Below, in pieces: positions 42,245 through 51,616 of a DNA stretch of 64,000 nucleotides. A program made the translations under genes and the position numbers. Under the pieces are notes generated by a model. It was not told the origin of the DNA and ran no database searches. It was given only the letters and a program-made list of their open reading frames with translations. Source of the DNA: Bacteroides sp. OM05-12 (GTDB lineage: Bacteria; Bacteroidota; Bacteroidia; Bacteroidales; Bacteroidaceae); assembly GCF_003438995.1 (NCBI RefSeq), contig NZ_QSUN01000001.1:186001-250000 (forward strand), in the 5' to 3' direction. Positions within the stretch are counted from its first letter, which is position 1. Every line of letters starts with the position of its first letter.

Positions 42245-42823
42245 ATGAAACAATTAACACGACTAATAGGGGTTATTTTATTAATCATAAATATTTATAG
42301 CTGTGATATTCATTGGTATGACCCAGATAAACCAAAGCCCGGATGCCTTAATCAGATGCCGGAAGAAACAAGTATTGGCGCAAATACATTTGGATGCTAT
42401 ATTAATGAAGAGTTAGCTGCTCTTCAAGGCTTTTTTCAACAAGAAGGTATAGCAACTAATTTCTGGGGAGCATATACAAGATATGTCAACGGATTTTGGG
42501 GTGAATATTCTAAATCATTAGATGGAAATAATATTTATACTTGCATGAATTTACAGGCTAATGGCGAATTATACTATATGTATATAAAAATTTATGATAC
42601 TATATATCTAGGGGATAATGATTGTTCTATTATTTTAGAACTTCGTGGCCCCAAAACATTATATGGCTATATTGACAATACTATTAACATTATAAATTTC
42701 GACACAATTGAGCATGTTATATCCGGACGATTTGATGACATAACAGTTCCAATTCAATTTACGGATTCTATAGTATATATTTCAAAAGGACAATTTGATA
42801 TAAAATACGGAACAAACTTTTAG
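42245..42823 (+). CDS. Paralogous lipoprotein 1 (DUF6252-like)
   Basis: 192 aa. Signal peptide with lipobox NIYSC, then IHWYDPDKPKPG and the family signature GANTFGCYINEEL. The C-terminus GRFDDITVPIQF, then GQFDIKYGTNF, is shared with the lipoproteins at 42847 and 44382. The GANTFGC motif recalls DUF6252 lipoproteins of unknown function. The signal peptide is almost identical at DNA level to those at 44382 and 44949. First gene of a five-gene co-directional set. Confidence 0.65.
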   Translation: MKQLTRLIGVILLIINIYSCDIHWYDPDKPKPGCLNQMPEETSIGANTFGCYINEELAALQGFFQQEGIATNFWGAYTRYVNGFWGEYSKSLDGNNIYTCMNLQANGELYYMYIKIYDTIYLGDNDCSIILELRGPKTLYGYIDNTINIINFDTIEHVISGRFDDITVPIQFTDSIVYISKGQFDIKYGTNF

Positions 42824-42846
42824 TAACCCCCAAAAAACAATAGATT

Positions 42847-43410
42847 ATGAAACACTCCAGACACTTAGTTGAAATTATGTTATTCGTTCTCTTATGTTTA
42901 TTTACTATTACTAGTTGTGAATTTTTCCCCGAAGATCCCAATAAGCCACCTAAAGCTGCTTATTTGGATTATATGCCGGAAGAAACGAATATCGGTGCCA
43001 ATACCTTTGGATGTTATGTAAATGGAAAATTAGAAGCCGTACGAGGTCGATTTCAAAAAGAAGGAATAGCACCACATCTTGGATCTTATGTCAACGGCTT
43101 TTGGGAGAAGTATAAAAACGACACTACTTTAAAACTACATATTATCTCAAAACAAGCTACCTTTTATATACATCTGCATAAATGCCCACATCTAGGAGAT
43201 AATAATTGTTCCTTCTATTTAAGTCTTCAATCAGTCTCACAAGGATCTGGAAGTATTGATACGACGAGTATAGATATACTCAAATTTGATACTATCTCTC
43301 ATATTATATCTGGCCGTTTTAATGACATCACAATTCCAATGCAATTTCCAGAATCTATAGTTCATCTCACAGATGGTCAATTCGATATAAAATACGGTCA
43401 GAACTTCTAA
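42847..43410 (+). CDS. Paralogous lipoprotein 2 (DUF6252-like)
   Basis: 187 aa. Lipobox TITSC, then EFFPEDPNKPP and GANTFGCYVNGKLEAVRGRF. It ends GRFNDITIPMQF, then GQFDIKYGQNF, as its neighbours do. It lies 23 bp after lipoprotein 1 and 26 bp before the outer-membrane protein gene. The middle of the protein is divergent from its paralogues, which suggests an old duplication or selection for variation. Confidence 0.65.
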   Translation: MKHSRHLVEIMLFVLLCLFTITSCEFFPEDPNKPPKAAYLDYMPEETNIGANTFGCYVNGKLEAVRGRFQKEGIAPHLGSYVNGFWEKYKNDTTLKLHIISKQATFYIHLHKCPHLGDNNCSFYLSLQSVSQGSGSIDTTSIDILKFDTISHIISGRFNDITIPMQFPESIVHLTDGQFDIKYGQNF

Positions 43411-43436
43411 TCATTAACCTTTTAAATAATACTATC

Positions 43437-44309
43437 ATGAAACGCTTCAGACAATTTGCAGGGATTATATTGTTTTTATCTCTCAGTTTTAATTTCTTGC
43501 AGGCACAGGACGTAGATATTATTTCAAAAGAAAAGATGGAGAAAGTCAAGTTTATGGACCATTTATCCGTAAGCATAGAGGCAGGAACAACAGGATTCGG
43601 ATTTGAAGTAGCCACAACACTACATCCTAATTTTATGCTTCGGGCAGGATTTGTTATCTTTCCTTTTTTAGAAAAATCAGGAGATGCCTATATCAATTTT
43701 TATGGAGGAGGAAATAATCTTTTTAATGATATTGTTAGACAAATTCCGCAAATAAAAACTGCACTAGAAGATAGGAAACTTCCAACTTCATCTCAGGAAA
43801 TAGCCGAAAAGATACCAATGACGGATAAGTTTAAACTATATAATGGAAAAATTCTAATTGATTATTATCCTTTTTTAAAAGATCGTTTTCACATTACGAC
43901 AGGAATATATTTTGGAAGTAGAAATATAATCACTTCTAAAGGACAATTACCTTCAGAGTATGTTGCAGCTATTCATGTGATAAATCAATATCTTCCTGGG
44001 AATACTCAATTCATGCCGGCTGTTTGGAGAGGAGATTTTTTAATAAATGACTGTTTAGTAGAAGCTTCCCAGTCAGGAAAAGTCAAGTACTCACGCCAAA
44101 TCACTCCCATACGGCCTTATATCGGTATTGGCTTTGGCCGAGCTGTTCCTCATAAACGAATTGGTTGTCAATTTGATTTGGGCGCTTTATTTTTAGGAAA
44201 ACAAAAAATAGCTAGTAAATATTATATTGAAGACCCACGAATAACAAATTTCTTAGATTGGTCTATTTTACCTGTTATATCTCTCCGACTAGTGGGAAAG
44301 ATCTTTTAA
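43437..44309 (+). CDS. Predicted outer-membrane beta-barrel protein
   Basis: 290 aa. Signal peptide (LSFNLLQAQ), then amphipathic strands (HLSVSIEAGTTGFGFEVATT, FMLRAGFVIFPF, FHITTGIYFGSRNII, IRPYIGIGFGRAVP) and a C-terminal SLRLVGKIF strand ending in Phe, as in barrel proteins. A substrate cannot be read from the sequence. It sits between lipoprotein paralogues 2 and 3. Confidence 0.65.
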   Translation: MKRFRQFAGIILFLSLSFNFLQAQDVDIISKEKMEKVKFMDHLSVSIEAGTTGFGFEVATTLHPNFMLRAGFVIFPFLEKSGDAYINFYGGGNNLFNDIVRQIPQIKTALEDRKLPTSSQEIAEKIPMTDKFKLYNGKILIDYYPFLKDRFHITTGIYFGSRNIITSKGQLPSEYVAAIHVINQYLPGNTQFMPAVWRGDFLINDCLVEASQSGKVKYSRQITPIRPYIGIGFGRAVPHKRIGCQFDLGALFLGKQKIASKYYIEDPRITNFLDWSILPVISLRLVGKIF

Positions 44310-44381
44310 TTTTATTCTCACACATAAATAAACAACCAATATAAATACAATAAAACTCTCTACAACCTTAAAAAATAGATT

Positions 44382-44927
44382 ATGAAACAATCAACAAAAC
44401 TAATAGGAATTATTTTATTAATTCTAAATATCTATAGCTGTGATATTCATTGGTATGATCCAGATAAACCAAAACCTGGATATCTTAATCAGATGCCGAA
44501 AGAAACAAGTATTGGTGCAAATACATTTGGATATTATATTAATGGAAAACTAATAGCCGCACAGGGATATTATCAAGAAGAAGAATCTTTTTTCGTAAAT
44601 GGAGATTGGCATAAATTTTCAGAATATACTAGGATGTCGTTGCAAGCTAGCAGTGGCAAACATTATTACATGATGATGCAAATATACGATACTATACGTT
44701 TAGGCATCAATGATTGCTTTTTTCATATAGAATATAATACTTCGGGATTGCCTGGAGGATCAGGCAACATTAAAGCTTTGGTTGATATAACAAAATTTGA
44801 TACTATAGAACATATCATATCTGGACGCTTTAATGATATTACAATTCCAATAGAATTTATAGATTCTATTTCTATAGCTTATATTACGAATGGACAATTT
44901 GATGTTAAATATGAGAAAGACTTTTAA
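44382..44927 (+). CDS. Paralogous lipoprotein 3 (DUF6252-like)
   Basis: 181 aa. It shares with lipoprotein 1 the near-identical first 55 residues (lipobox NIYSC, IHWYDPDKPKPGYLNQMP, GANTFGYYINGKL) and the C-terminal GRFNDITIPIEF and GQFDVKYEKDF. The middle is different. It ends 21 bp before the 1198-aa gene. Confidence 0.65.
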   Translation: MKQSTKLIGIILLILNIYSCDIHWYDPDKPKPGYLNQMPKETSIGANTFGYYINGKLIAAQGYYQEEESFFVNGDWHKFSEYTRMSLQASSGKHYYMMMQIYDTIRLGINDCFFHIEYNTSGLPGGSGNIKALVDITKFDTIEHIISGRFNDITIPIEFIDSISIAYITNGQFDVKYEKDF

Positions 44928-44948
44928 TAACCTTAAAAACAATAGATC

Positions 44949-47900
44949 ATGAAACAATTAACACGACTGATAGGGATTATATTATTATTATCCCTTAATT
45001 TAAATCTGTTACAATCCCAAGAAGTACAAGATGAAGAGATGGACTTGGATATTATTGTAAAAGAAAAAATGGATATGATTTTTGAACATATTGATAAAAG
45101 TAAAATTGAAACCGGGCTACTTTCAGATTATGGATGTTTGTTAGTGAATCCCTATAGCTACAACGGTATTCTTTCTGACACGAATTATGTATCTATGGAA
45201 ATTTGGAAAATATTATATCTTTGTATGTATACGACTAAAATTAATGAAAAAGCGGCTTTAATAGAACCCCAACAGGTACTTGACAAACTAAATCAGAATT
45301 CTCCTGCCCTACTTTTTCTACAATATAATCAACTAAATGAAAAGGCTTTGGATAACGGACAGCTAATATTGGAAAATGGACAGTTACGAGAAACAGAACA
45401 CTCTAGCTCACTGTATTTAAAAAAAGATTTATTCGCTGTAGGATTACCAAATGTACAATATAACTCACAAGTTTCTTTTACATTTCAGAAAAAGAACTAT
45501 ATAAGTAATCTACAAGATATTCCTACACAGCTATTTATTCGGTTTACTCCTGAATCCGATTATCAAAATATTACTTGGGAGCAGCCCATTAGTCATACTT
45601 TTACTACTTATGGTGAAAAAGTAATCTGTATCCGAGCGAAATATAATAATGGAAAAATATTAGAAAGTCATGCATTAATTCAAGTTACACCAGAACTACC
45701 TAAATATACAGATGGAGAGAATCAAATAGACGAAACAATTCCAATATATTCAACCAATGAACATAAAGGGGGAAGAATACAAATAAAATATGCGGCATTT
45801 AATAGCGAGAAGAAAAAACTATTCAGACCATTAATTATCGCTGACGAATCGGATATTTTAAAATTCTTTTTTGATAAAAAAATGGATTTGGAATTTTTAT
45901 TAAAAGATGCATCTACTCACAATATAATGGAATCGATAAATAAACTCTACGATATTGTTTACATTGATAATAATGATAGTTTTGATGACATATTCCATAA
46001 TGCTCAACTTTTTGAAGAAGCCATGGAACGAATAAATGGGATGAGAAATAGTATCCATGATAAAAACTATGTTATTGGAATAGGTATGGGTGGACTAGTC
46101 GCCCGTTATGCACTCAAGAATATGGAACAACAAGGAAAAGTTCATGATGTATGCAAATACATTTCAATTAATACTCCTCATAAGGGAGCTAATATACCTA
46201 TTGGATTACAAGCATTAGTACGATACATTCAGAATCTCAAAATTGCCAAAACTTTTATAAAAGACATCGTTAAAAAAGTTAATGTTATAAGTGATCTATT
46301 AGGAGAAAAAGCAATTAAACAGATGTTAGTATATAGTATCAATAAAAATTATAATTATTTAAATGATCATGCTGTATTCATGCAAAAATATGAAGCAATG
46401 GGAATACCTATACAGTGCGAAAATATAGCTATATCTAATGGAAATTATATGGGAATTAATCTGGTAACAGCAGGAAGTCTTTTGTTTAAACTGAGTAACT
46501 ATCCATCTCGTATTTTTGGATTTAAAAGTGAAATCTATTTTATTAAACAAAAGGAAAAGATCCAATTTTATTCTGCAGCAATAAAAGCATTAGGTATTAA
46601 TTGGAGAAAAAAAGAATTGAATAGTACTAATGAGATGCTTGCTTTAGATAGTGCACCAGGAAGTATAGTCTCCTTAAATAATGTTATATCCGATATGGGA
46701 AAAGATCTAGAAAAAGCTTTTAAATTATCTAATTTCTGTTTTATTCCAACTGTCAGCGCTTTGGCTATTAATAACTGGGAAGACAAATTATTATCTGGCT
46801 TATATCTAAATTCAAAAGATTCTGGTTTTGACAGACTTTATGCTACTTCAAATAATAACGATTACACGATGTTAGAAACATGTTCTGATTTTTTAAGCCT
46901 AGAACTTGCACCTCAAATAAAGGGTGAAAATACCAATATCATTGGAGAAACAACTTTTACTATCTATAATGTTCCTGATATTACTCCAATTCCCGGATAT
47001 ATAGGAGTTGAATGGGAACTCTCTAATGAAAATTTCAAAATCACTTCAAAAAATGGAACAAATGTAACGATCTATCCTACACGACTCAATGAGTCCGCAC
47101 AATTAACAGCCCATTTTCTATTAAATGGGAAAAGTATACCATTAACGAGCATATCTATTACTTCCGGAACACTCAAAATCATTGGAGACGGATTTATATC
47201 CGGTGAAGGAAATACTTATGAGGTAAATTTATTGCCTTTAGGCTCAACTGTAACATGGAATTATGCTCCGGGAATAAGTGTTAAATCACAAAATGGAAAA
47301 TCCATAAAAATAACCGGATGTCAAATTTCAAACCCATGGCTAGAAGCAACAATTAATGCCGGTGGAATAAAAACAACTAAGCGGATAGATCTTAAAAATG
47401 AACAGTTACCAGAATCTATTCAGATAGAAGTGGATAAAATGGTATGGCATAGAACAGAATTAGGAGAGGATTGGTATCTATTACGCATAAAACATAATCC
47501 ATGCAAAGAATCCGATGAAACTTATAAATGGAAAACCACAAGTTTATCATCAACAGGCAAGGCTGCCAAAATATATCGGTCTATGAATGATTTACATATA
47601 TACAGAGATAGTGTTTTTATAAATCGACGTGATAGTATGCTAGATATTGATAATCTTCCACATTTTGGTTTTCGTTCAATAGACACTCCGATTATTCCTC
47701 CGGGAGAATGGGAATATGCTGCATGGTATTTACATGATTATAAACTAAAACATAATGAAATATTCATTGTCTTTGATAAAGAAAGTGCTAAAACAGACAT
47801 ATCCTGCGAATTACAATTATCATGCAAAACGCTGAAAGCAAACATTACATTACCGGTTTCAGAGGAGGTAAATTGCCTAAAGAAACTAGATTTAAAACAG

Positions 47901-48545
47901 GATTTTTATATTTATAAAACAGCATTTGAAATTAGTTATTTAATTCATGCAGACCATGATCCCTGCCAGGGAGAAGAAAACGAAACGTTTCAATGGAGCA
48001 CAGCAAGTCTACTTCCGAGCGGAGCTGTTACCTTTTCCCATAAAGTACCGGGTTCCACCACTCCCAAAGCAAATAACAGTCCTGCTACAGATCCGAATTA
48101 TCCAATTGTAAAACCCTGGTATTATGGCTCTACAATAGGACATAATGATGTAGTTGTCACTTTTAAAAGCATATTTAAAGGATATGGAGATGCAAAAATA
48201 AAATGCACATTGAAAACTGATTGCGGTGCTCTTTCTTCTGACATTGTCATACCATCTCCTTTTCCTCCGAAAGACTTCCAAATAGCCCCGAATCCCGCTG
48301 ACGGATTTATCACTATTAAACCGAATAGAGAACTAGGAGTAAGTATGTATAGTAGAGCGGCCATTTTGCCTATTTCTGTAGTTCTTTACAATAATTATGG
48401 TATTGTATGCAAATTTGATGATGTTATTCCGAATCCTGAAATACAAATTAATACAACAGATATCCCAGATGGGAATTACTATTTAAATATACTTCAAGGA
48501 GAAGAAATTATTGAACAACAAATTATTTTCATCAAACATAATTAA
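44949..48545 (+). CDS. Large exported lipase-like protein lacking its serine nucleophile
   Basis: 1198 aa. The signal peptide (LLLSLNLNLLQSQ) starts with the same MKQLTRLIGI segment as the lipoproteins upstream. An alpha/beta-hydrolase region (about 270-620) has YVIGIGMGGLVARYAL and SINTPHKGANIPIGLQ, as in Bacteroidetes lipase-like proteins that read GxSMGGLxARYAL. Here the nucleophile position is G379 (codon GGT), so hydrolysis is unlikely. Ig-like beta domains follow (about 650-1090), and the C-terminal 90 residues (FQIAPNPADGFITIKP to EIIEQQIIFIKHN) look like a type A sorting domain. It may have become a binding protein. Closed by the hairpin at 48559. Confidence 0.75.
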   Translation: MKQLTRLIGIILLLSLNLNLLQSQEVQDEEMDLDIIVKEKMDMIFEHIDKSKIETGLLSDYGCLLVNPYSYNGILSDTNYVSMEIWKILYLCMYTTKINEKAALIEPQQVLDKLNQNSPALLFLQYNQLNEKALDNGQLILENGQLRETEHSSSLYLKKDLFAVGLPNVQYNSQVSFTFQKKNYISNLQDIPTQLFIRFTPESDYQNITWEQPISHTFTTYGEKVICIRAKYNNGKILESHALIQVTPELPKYTDGENQIDETIPIYSTNEHKGGRIQIKYAAFNSEKKKLFRPLIIADESDILKFFFDKKMDLEFLLKDASTHNIMESINKLYDIVYIDNNDSFDDIFHNAQLFEEAMERINGMRNSIHDKNYVIGIGMGGLVARYALKNMEQQGKVHDVCKYISINTPHKGANIPIGLQALVRYIQNLKIAKTFIKDIVKKVNVISDLLGEKAIKQMLVYSINKNYNYLNDHAVFMQKYEAMGIPIQCENIAISNGNYMGINLVTAGSLLFKLSNYPSRIFGFKSEIYFIKQKEKIQFYSAAIKALGINWRKKELNSTNEMLALDSAPGSIVSLNNVISDMGKDLEKAFKLSNFCFIPTVSALAINNWEDKLLSGLYLNSKDSGFDRLYATSNNNDYTMLETCSDFLSLELAPQIKGENTNIIGETTFTIYNVPDITPIPGYIGVEWELSNENFKITSKNGTNVTIYPTRLNESAQLTAHFLLNGKSIPLTSISITSGTLKIIGDGFISGEGNTYEVNLLPLGSTVTWNYAPGISVKSQNGKSIKITGCQISNPWLEATINAGGIKTTKRIDLKNEQLPESIQIEVDKMVWHRTELGEDWYLLRIKHNPCKESDETYKWKTTSLSSTGKAAKIYRSMNDLHIYRDSVFINRRDSMLDIDNLPHFGFRSIDTPIIPPGEWEYAAWYLHDYKLKHNEIFIVFDKESAKTDISCELQLSCKTLKANITLPVSEEVNCLKKLDLKQDFYIYKTAFEISYLIHADHDPCQGEENETFQWSTASLLPSGAVTFSHKVPGSTTPKANNSPATDPNYPIVKPWYYGSTIGHNDVVVTFKSIFKGYGDAKIKCTLKTDCGALSSDIVIPSPFPPKDFQIAPNPADGFITIKPNRELGVSMYSRAAILPISVVLYNNYGIVCKFDDVIPNPEIQINTTDIPDGNYYLNILQGEEIIEQQIIFIKHN

Positions 48546-48558
48546 TTTCCTATTAAGT

Positions 48559-48588
48559 AAAAGGTAGAGTAAAATCTACCTTTTATTA
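48559..48588 (+). terminator. Terminator of the lipoprotein/lipase-like cluster
   Basis: An AAAAGGTAGA / TCTACCTTTT hairpin lies 13 bp after the stop of the 1198-aa gene. Confidence 0.8.
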
Positions 48589-48664
48589 TAATGTGCAAAT
48601 GAGTTTAAACTCAAAATATGCCTGGATATTTATGGTATTCTATCCCGCTTTTAAAAGAAATAAC

Positions 48665-48672
48665 TAACTTTG
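48665..48672 (+). promoter_or_regulatory. -7 box (TAACTTTG) of the LOG-family gene
   Basis: TAACTTTG lies 28 bp before the ATG at 48701, after the terminator. It would start the LOG-DUF4271-hemD transcript. Confidence 0.5.
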
Positions 48673-48700
48673 CCAACAGTAAATCATCTCTTTTACAATA

Positions 48701-49288
48701 ATGAATAAGATAACATCCGTATGCGTATACAGTGCTTCAAGCACTAAAATCGATTCTTGCTATTTTAAAGCTGCCGAGGGATTAGGAAAATTACTTGCTG
48801 ACAGACATATCCGTCTTATAAACGGCGCAGGAAGTTTGGGATTGATGTGTACCATTATTGATGCCGTATTACAGAACGGAGGAGAGGCGACAGGAGTTAT
48901 TCCGCATTTTATGATAGAACAAGACTGGCACCATAAAGGAATGACGAAGCTCGTTGAAGTAGAGTCTATGCATGAACGAAAACAACTAATGGCTCAATTA
49001 TCGGATGGTATTATCGCACTCCCTGGGGGCTGCGGTACATTGGAAGAGTTATTGGAAATTATCACTTGGAAACAATTAGGGCTTTACTTGAAACCTATCG
49101 TTATCTTAAACATAAATAACTTCTTTAATCCATTATTGGAGATGTTGTCTAAAGCCGTTGAAGAAAACTTTATGCGATCGCAACATACCGACATCTGGAA
49201 AGTAGCCAACACTCCGGAAGAGGCCATAGATTTGCTCTATACCACCCCTCTATGGGACAAAGAAGTTCGTAAGTTCGCTGCTATATGA
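48701..49288 (+). CDS. LOG-family nucleotide phosphoribohydrolase (TIGR00730 type)
   Basis: 195 aa. The Rossmann-like start SVCVYSASSTKID and the signature PGGCGTLEELLEIITWKQLG (PGGxGTxxE) identify the family. LOG proteins release a free base from nucleoside 5'-monophosphates; in bacteria the physiological substrate is often unknown. Its stop overlaps the next start by 4 bp. Confidence 0.93.
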   Translation: MNKITSVCVYSASSTKIDSCYFKAAEGLGKLLADRHIRLINGAGSLGLMCTIIDAVLQNGGEATGVIPHFMIEQDWHHKGMTKLVEVESMHERKQLMAQLSDGIIALPGGCGTLEELLEIITWKQLGLYLKPIVILNINNFFNPLLEMLSKAVEENFMRSQHTDIWKVANTPEEAIDLLYTTPLWDKEVRKFAAI

Positions 49289-50139
49289 CAAATAATGGTT
49301 TAACAACGGACACTCTAAATATACTACTCGATACCCAACAGGTAATCAAGCAAGTAGATACTCTAAAACTGTATTATACTGAACACTATGCAGCTTCTGA
49401 TTCCACAAATCTGACCACAGGAAAAGGAGAGATACATCCCGGACTACAAGGAACTCAGATTCCTTATAGACTAAATGCAGATAATGGAGGCACTGCTTTA
49501 TTGTTTCTCTGCTTTTTTCTTTCCGCATACGTATTGACTAACGGAAAAAGATTCCTCCTTCAGCAATTAAAAGATTTTCAGAATGTAAAAGAACGTGGTA
49601 ATCTTTTTAATAATTCTACCGCTACGGATTTCAAATATAGAGTAATTCTCTTATTTCAGACGTCTGTACTCCTGGGTATCTGCTTTTTTGATTATTTTCA
49701 TGATAGTATCCCCGAGTTATTAATAAGGGTTCCGTCTTATATTGTACTTGGCACCAATATATTGATTTGCGTTCTATATTATTTACTAAAATGGTTGATT
49801 TATTCTTTTTCCGGGTGGATATTCTTTGACAAAGCACGCACTACTATATGGTTAGAGGCTTATTCTACCATATTATACTACTTCGGCTTCACCCTTTTCC
49901 CGCTAGTTTTACTAATGGTCTATTTCGACTTATCAGCCTCAATTCTGCTTCCTTTAGAGCTTTTCTTTATAATTTTTGCTAAAATAATGATGTTTTATAA
50001 GTGGATAAAGCTTTTTTTCAACAATTTATATGGTCTTTTCTGTTTAATTGTGTACTTTTGTGCCCTCGAAATAATGCCTTGTTTCATATTGTTTCAAGCA
50101 TTAATTCAAGTCAACAATTTATTGCTAATAAAACTTTAG
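49285..50139 (+). CDS. DUF4271 membrane protein
   Basis: 284 aa. A soluble N-terminal part of about 75 residues, then six or so membrane helices (ALLFLCFFLSAYVLTNG; VLLGICFFDYF; YIVLGTNILICVLYYLLKWL; GFTLFPLVLLMVYFDLSASI and others). The fold and position, overlapping the LOG gene and 4 bp before hemD, match the DUF4271 protein that is conserved in this neighbourhood in Bacteroidetes. Function unknown; an inner-membrane role is all that can be stated. Confidence 0.85.
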   Translation: MTNNGLTTDTLNILLDTQQVIKQVDTLKLYYTEHYAASDSTNLTTGKGEIHPGLQGTQIPYRLNADNGGTALLFLCFFLSAYVLTNGKRFLLQQLKDFQNVKERGNLFNNSTATDFKYRVILLFQTSVLLGICFFDYFHDSIPELLIRVPSYIVLGTNILICVLYYLLKWLIYSFSGWIFFDKARTTIWLEAYSTILYYFGFTLFPLVLLMVYFDLSASILLPLELFFIIFAKIMMFYKWIKLFFNNLYGLFCLIVYFCALEIMPCFILFQALIQVNNLLLIKL

Positions 50140-50143
50140 GACA

Positions 50144-50893
50144 TTGAAAATTAAGAAAGTACTTGTGTCGCAGCCAAAGCCTGCTTCAGAGAAGTCGCCT
50201 TATTACGACATAGCAGAGAAATATGGAGTAAAAATAGATTTTCGTCCCTTTATTAAGGTAGAAAGCTTGACTCCAAAAGAGTTCAGACAGCAGAAAGTAT
50301 CTATTCTGGATCATAGTGCCGTAATCTTCACGTCACGTCATGCAATAGACCACTTCTTCCATCTGTGTAGCGAACTGCGCGTTACGATTCCTGAAACAAT
50401 GAAGTATTTCTGCATTACGGAAACTGTCGCACTATACATCCAAAAATACGTGCAATACCGTAAACGCAAAATCTTTTTCGGAAATACCGGTAAATTTGAT
50501 GACCTTATTCCGGCTATCGTAAAGCATAATACGGAAAAATATTTTGTTCCGATGTCTGATGTGCACAATGACGAAATAAAGAACCTGTTGAGTAAACATA
50601 AAATAAACCATACGGAAGCTGTCATGTACCGCACGGTAAGTAATGACTTCACTCCGGATGAAGAATTTGATTATGATATGCTGGTATTCTTCAGCCCTTC
50701 AGGAATTTCTTCTCTAATCAAGAATTTCCCAGATTTTAAGCAAAAGGATATCGCAATAGGTTGTTTCGGACCAACAACGGCAAAAGCAGTTCGCGATGCA
50801 GGTCTTCGTCTGGATTTGGAAGCTCCAACTGTAGATGCACCTTCCATGACAGCTGCCTTGGACATGTTTATTAAAGAAAGGAACAAGAAATAA
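50144..50893 (+). CDS. hemD: Uroporphyrinogen-III synthase family protein
   Basis: 249 aa starting at a TTG (50144), 4 bp after the DUF4271 stop; the next in-frame ATG would cut into the first beta-alpha unit. The HemD fold is recognised from VLVSQPKPASEKSPY, AVIFTSRHAIDHFF, YFVPMSDVHNDEI and the VFFSPSGISSLIKNF / IGCFGPTTAKAV segment. HemD closes hydroxymethylbilane to uroporphyrinogen III. Most Bacteroides do not have a full haem pathway, so the role may be different or vestigial. Confidence 0.85.
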   Translation: MKIKKVLVSQPKPASEKSPYYDIAEKYGVKIDFRPFIKVESLTPKEFRQQKVSILDHSAVIFTSRHAIDHFFHLCSELRVTIPETMKYFCITETVALYIQKYVQYRKRKIFFGNTGKFDDLIPAIVKHNTEKYFVPMSDVHNDEIKNLLSKHKINHTEAVMYRTVSNDFTPDEEFDYDMLVFFSPSGISSLIKNFPDFKQKDIAIGCFGPTTAKAVRDAGLRLDLEAPTVDAPSMTAALDMFIKERNKK

Positions 50894-50923
50894 CAGATAC
50901 TTATTTGTCTCTATAAAGATTGA

Positions 50924-50970
50924 AAGGACGAAGAATCTGCTTTTCACAACAGATCTTCGTCCTTTTCTTT
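50924..50970 (+). terminator. Terminator between hemD and rnpA
   Basis: An AAAGGACGAAG / CTTCGTCCTTT stem is followed by TTCTTTTC. It lies 24 bp before rnpA, so rnpA either has read-through or its own start inside this hairpin region. Confidence 0.7.
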
Positions 50971-50993
50971 TCAAAGACAAAAGAAACGAAACC

Positions 50994-51395
50994 ATGATTA
51001 CAGAAAAGAATACATTATGCAAGGAAGAACGGTTGAACAGTAAGAAATCTATTGAAATGCTGTTCTCGGGCAATGCAAAATCATTCTCAGCATTTCCCTT
51101 GCGTGTTGTATTTATGCCTGTAAATGCAGCCCAAAATATCCCGGCAGCTATTTTGATAAGCGTACCTAAAAAACGATTTAAACGTGCAGTAAAACGCAAT
51201 CGCATAAAGAGGCAGATTCGTGAGGCCTACCGAAAAAACAAACACTGCTTGCTCCAACTGTTACAAGGACAACAAAATGGTCTGCTCATGGCATTTATCT
51301 TCATGGACAGCGAACTACATCCTTCTTCAGAGATTGAGAATAAACTCAAAGAATTATTAGACAGAATCAGGGAACGGATAAAGAGAACGGAATGA
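50994..51395 (+). CDS. rnpA: Ribonuclease P protein component
   Basis: 133 aa. The RNP motif [20 protein letters not shown] is complete, preceded by the LISVPKK strand. With the RNase P RNA it matures tRNA 5' ends. Its stop overlaps the yidD start (ATGA), the common rnpA-yidD arrangement. Confidence 0.96.
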   Translation: MITEKNTLCKEERLNSKKSIEMLFSGNAKSFSAFPLRVVFMPVNAAQNIPAAILISVPKKRFKRAVKRNRIKRQIREAYRKNKHCLLQLLQGQQNGLLMAFIFMDSELHPSSEIENKLKELLDRIRERIKRTE

Positions 51396-51613
51396 AAAAA
51401 ATATTATCATATATATTACTGCTTCCGATTTATTTCTATAGGACCTGCATATCTCCTATTACTCCAGCTTCTTGCCGCTTCACTCCCACTTGTTCGCAAT
51501 ACGCCATTGAAGCCATTAAAAAACACGGTCCTTTAAAAGGATTATATCTTGCTATTCGACGAATACTCCGTTGTCATCCATGGGGAGGTTCCGGATATGA
51601 CCCTGTACCTTAA
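51392..51613 (+). CDS. yidD: Membrane protein insertion efficiency factor YidD
   Basis: 73 aa. The family signature is complete: [33 protein letters not shown] and [14 protein letters not shown], with conserved cysteines. It is a membrane-associated helper of YidC-dependent insertion. Overlaps rnpA by 4 bp; the next gene starts 3 bp after its stop. Confidence 0.97.
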   Translation: MKKILSYILLLPIYFYRTCISPITPASCRFTPTCSQYAIEAIKKHGPLKGLYLAIRRILRCHPWGGSGYDPVP

Positions 51614-51616
51614 GCT

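Noticed and set aside
42245..48545. Toxin-immunity cluster
   Set aside because: Exported large protein plus paralogous lipoproteins could suggest this, but no toxin domain is visible and the hydrolase lacks its nucleophile.
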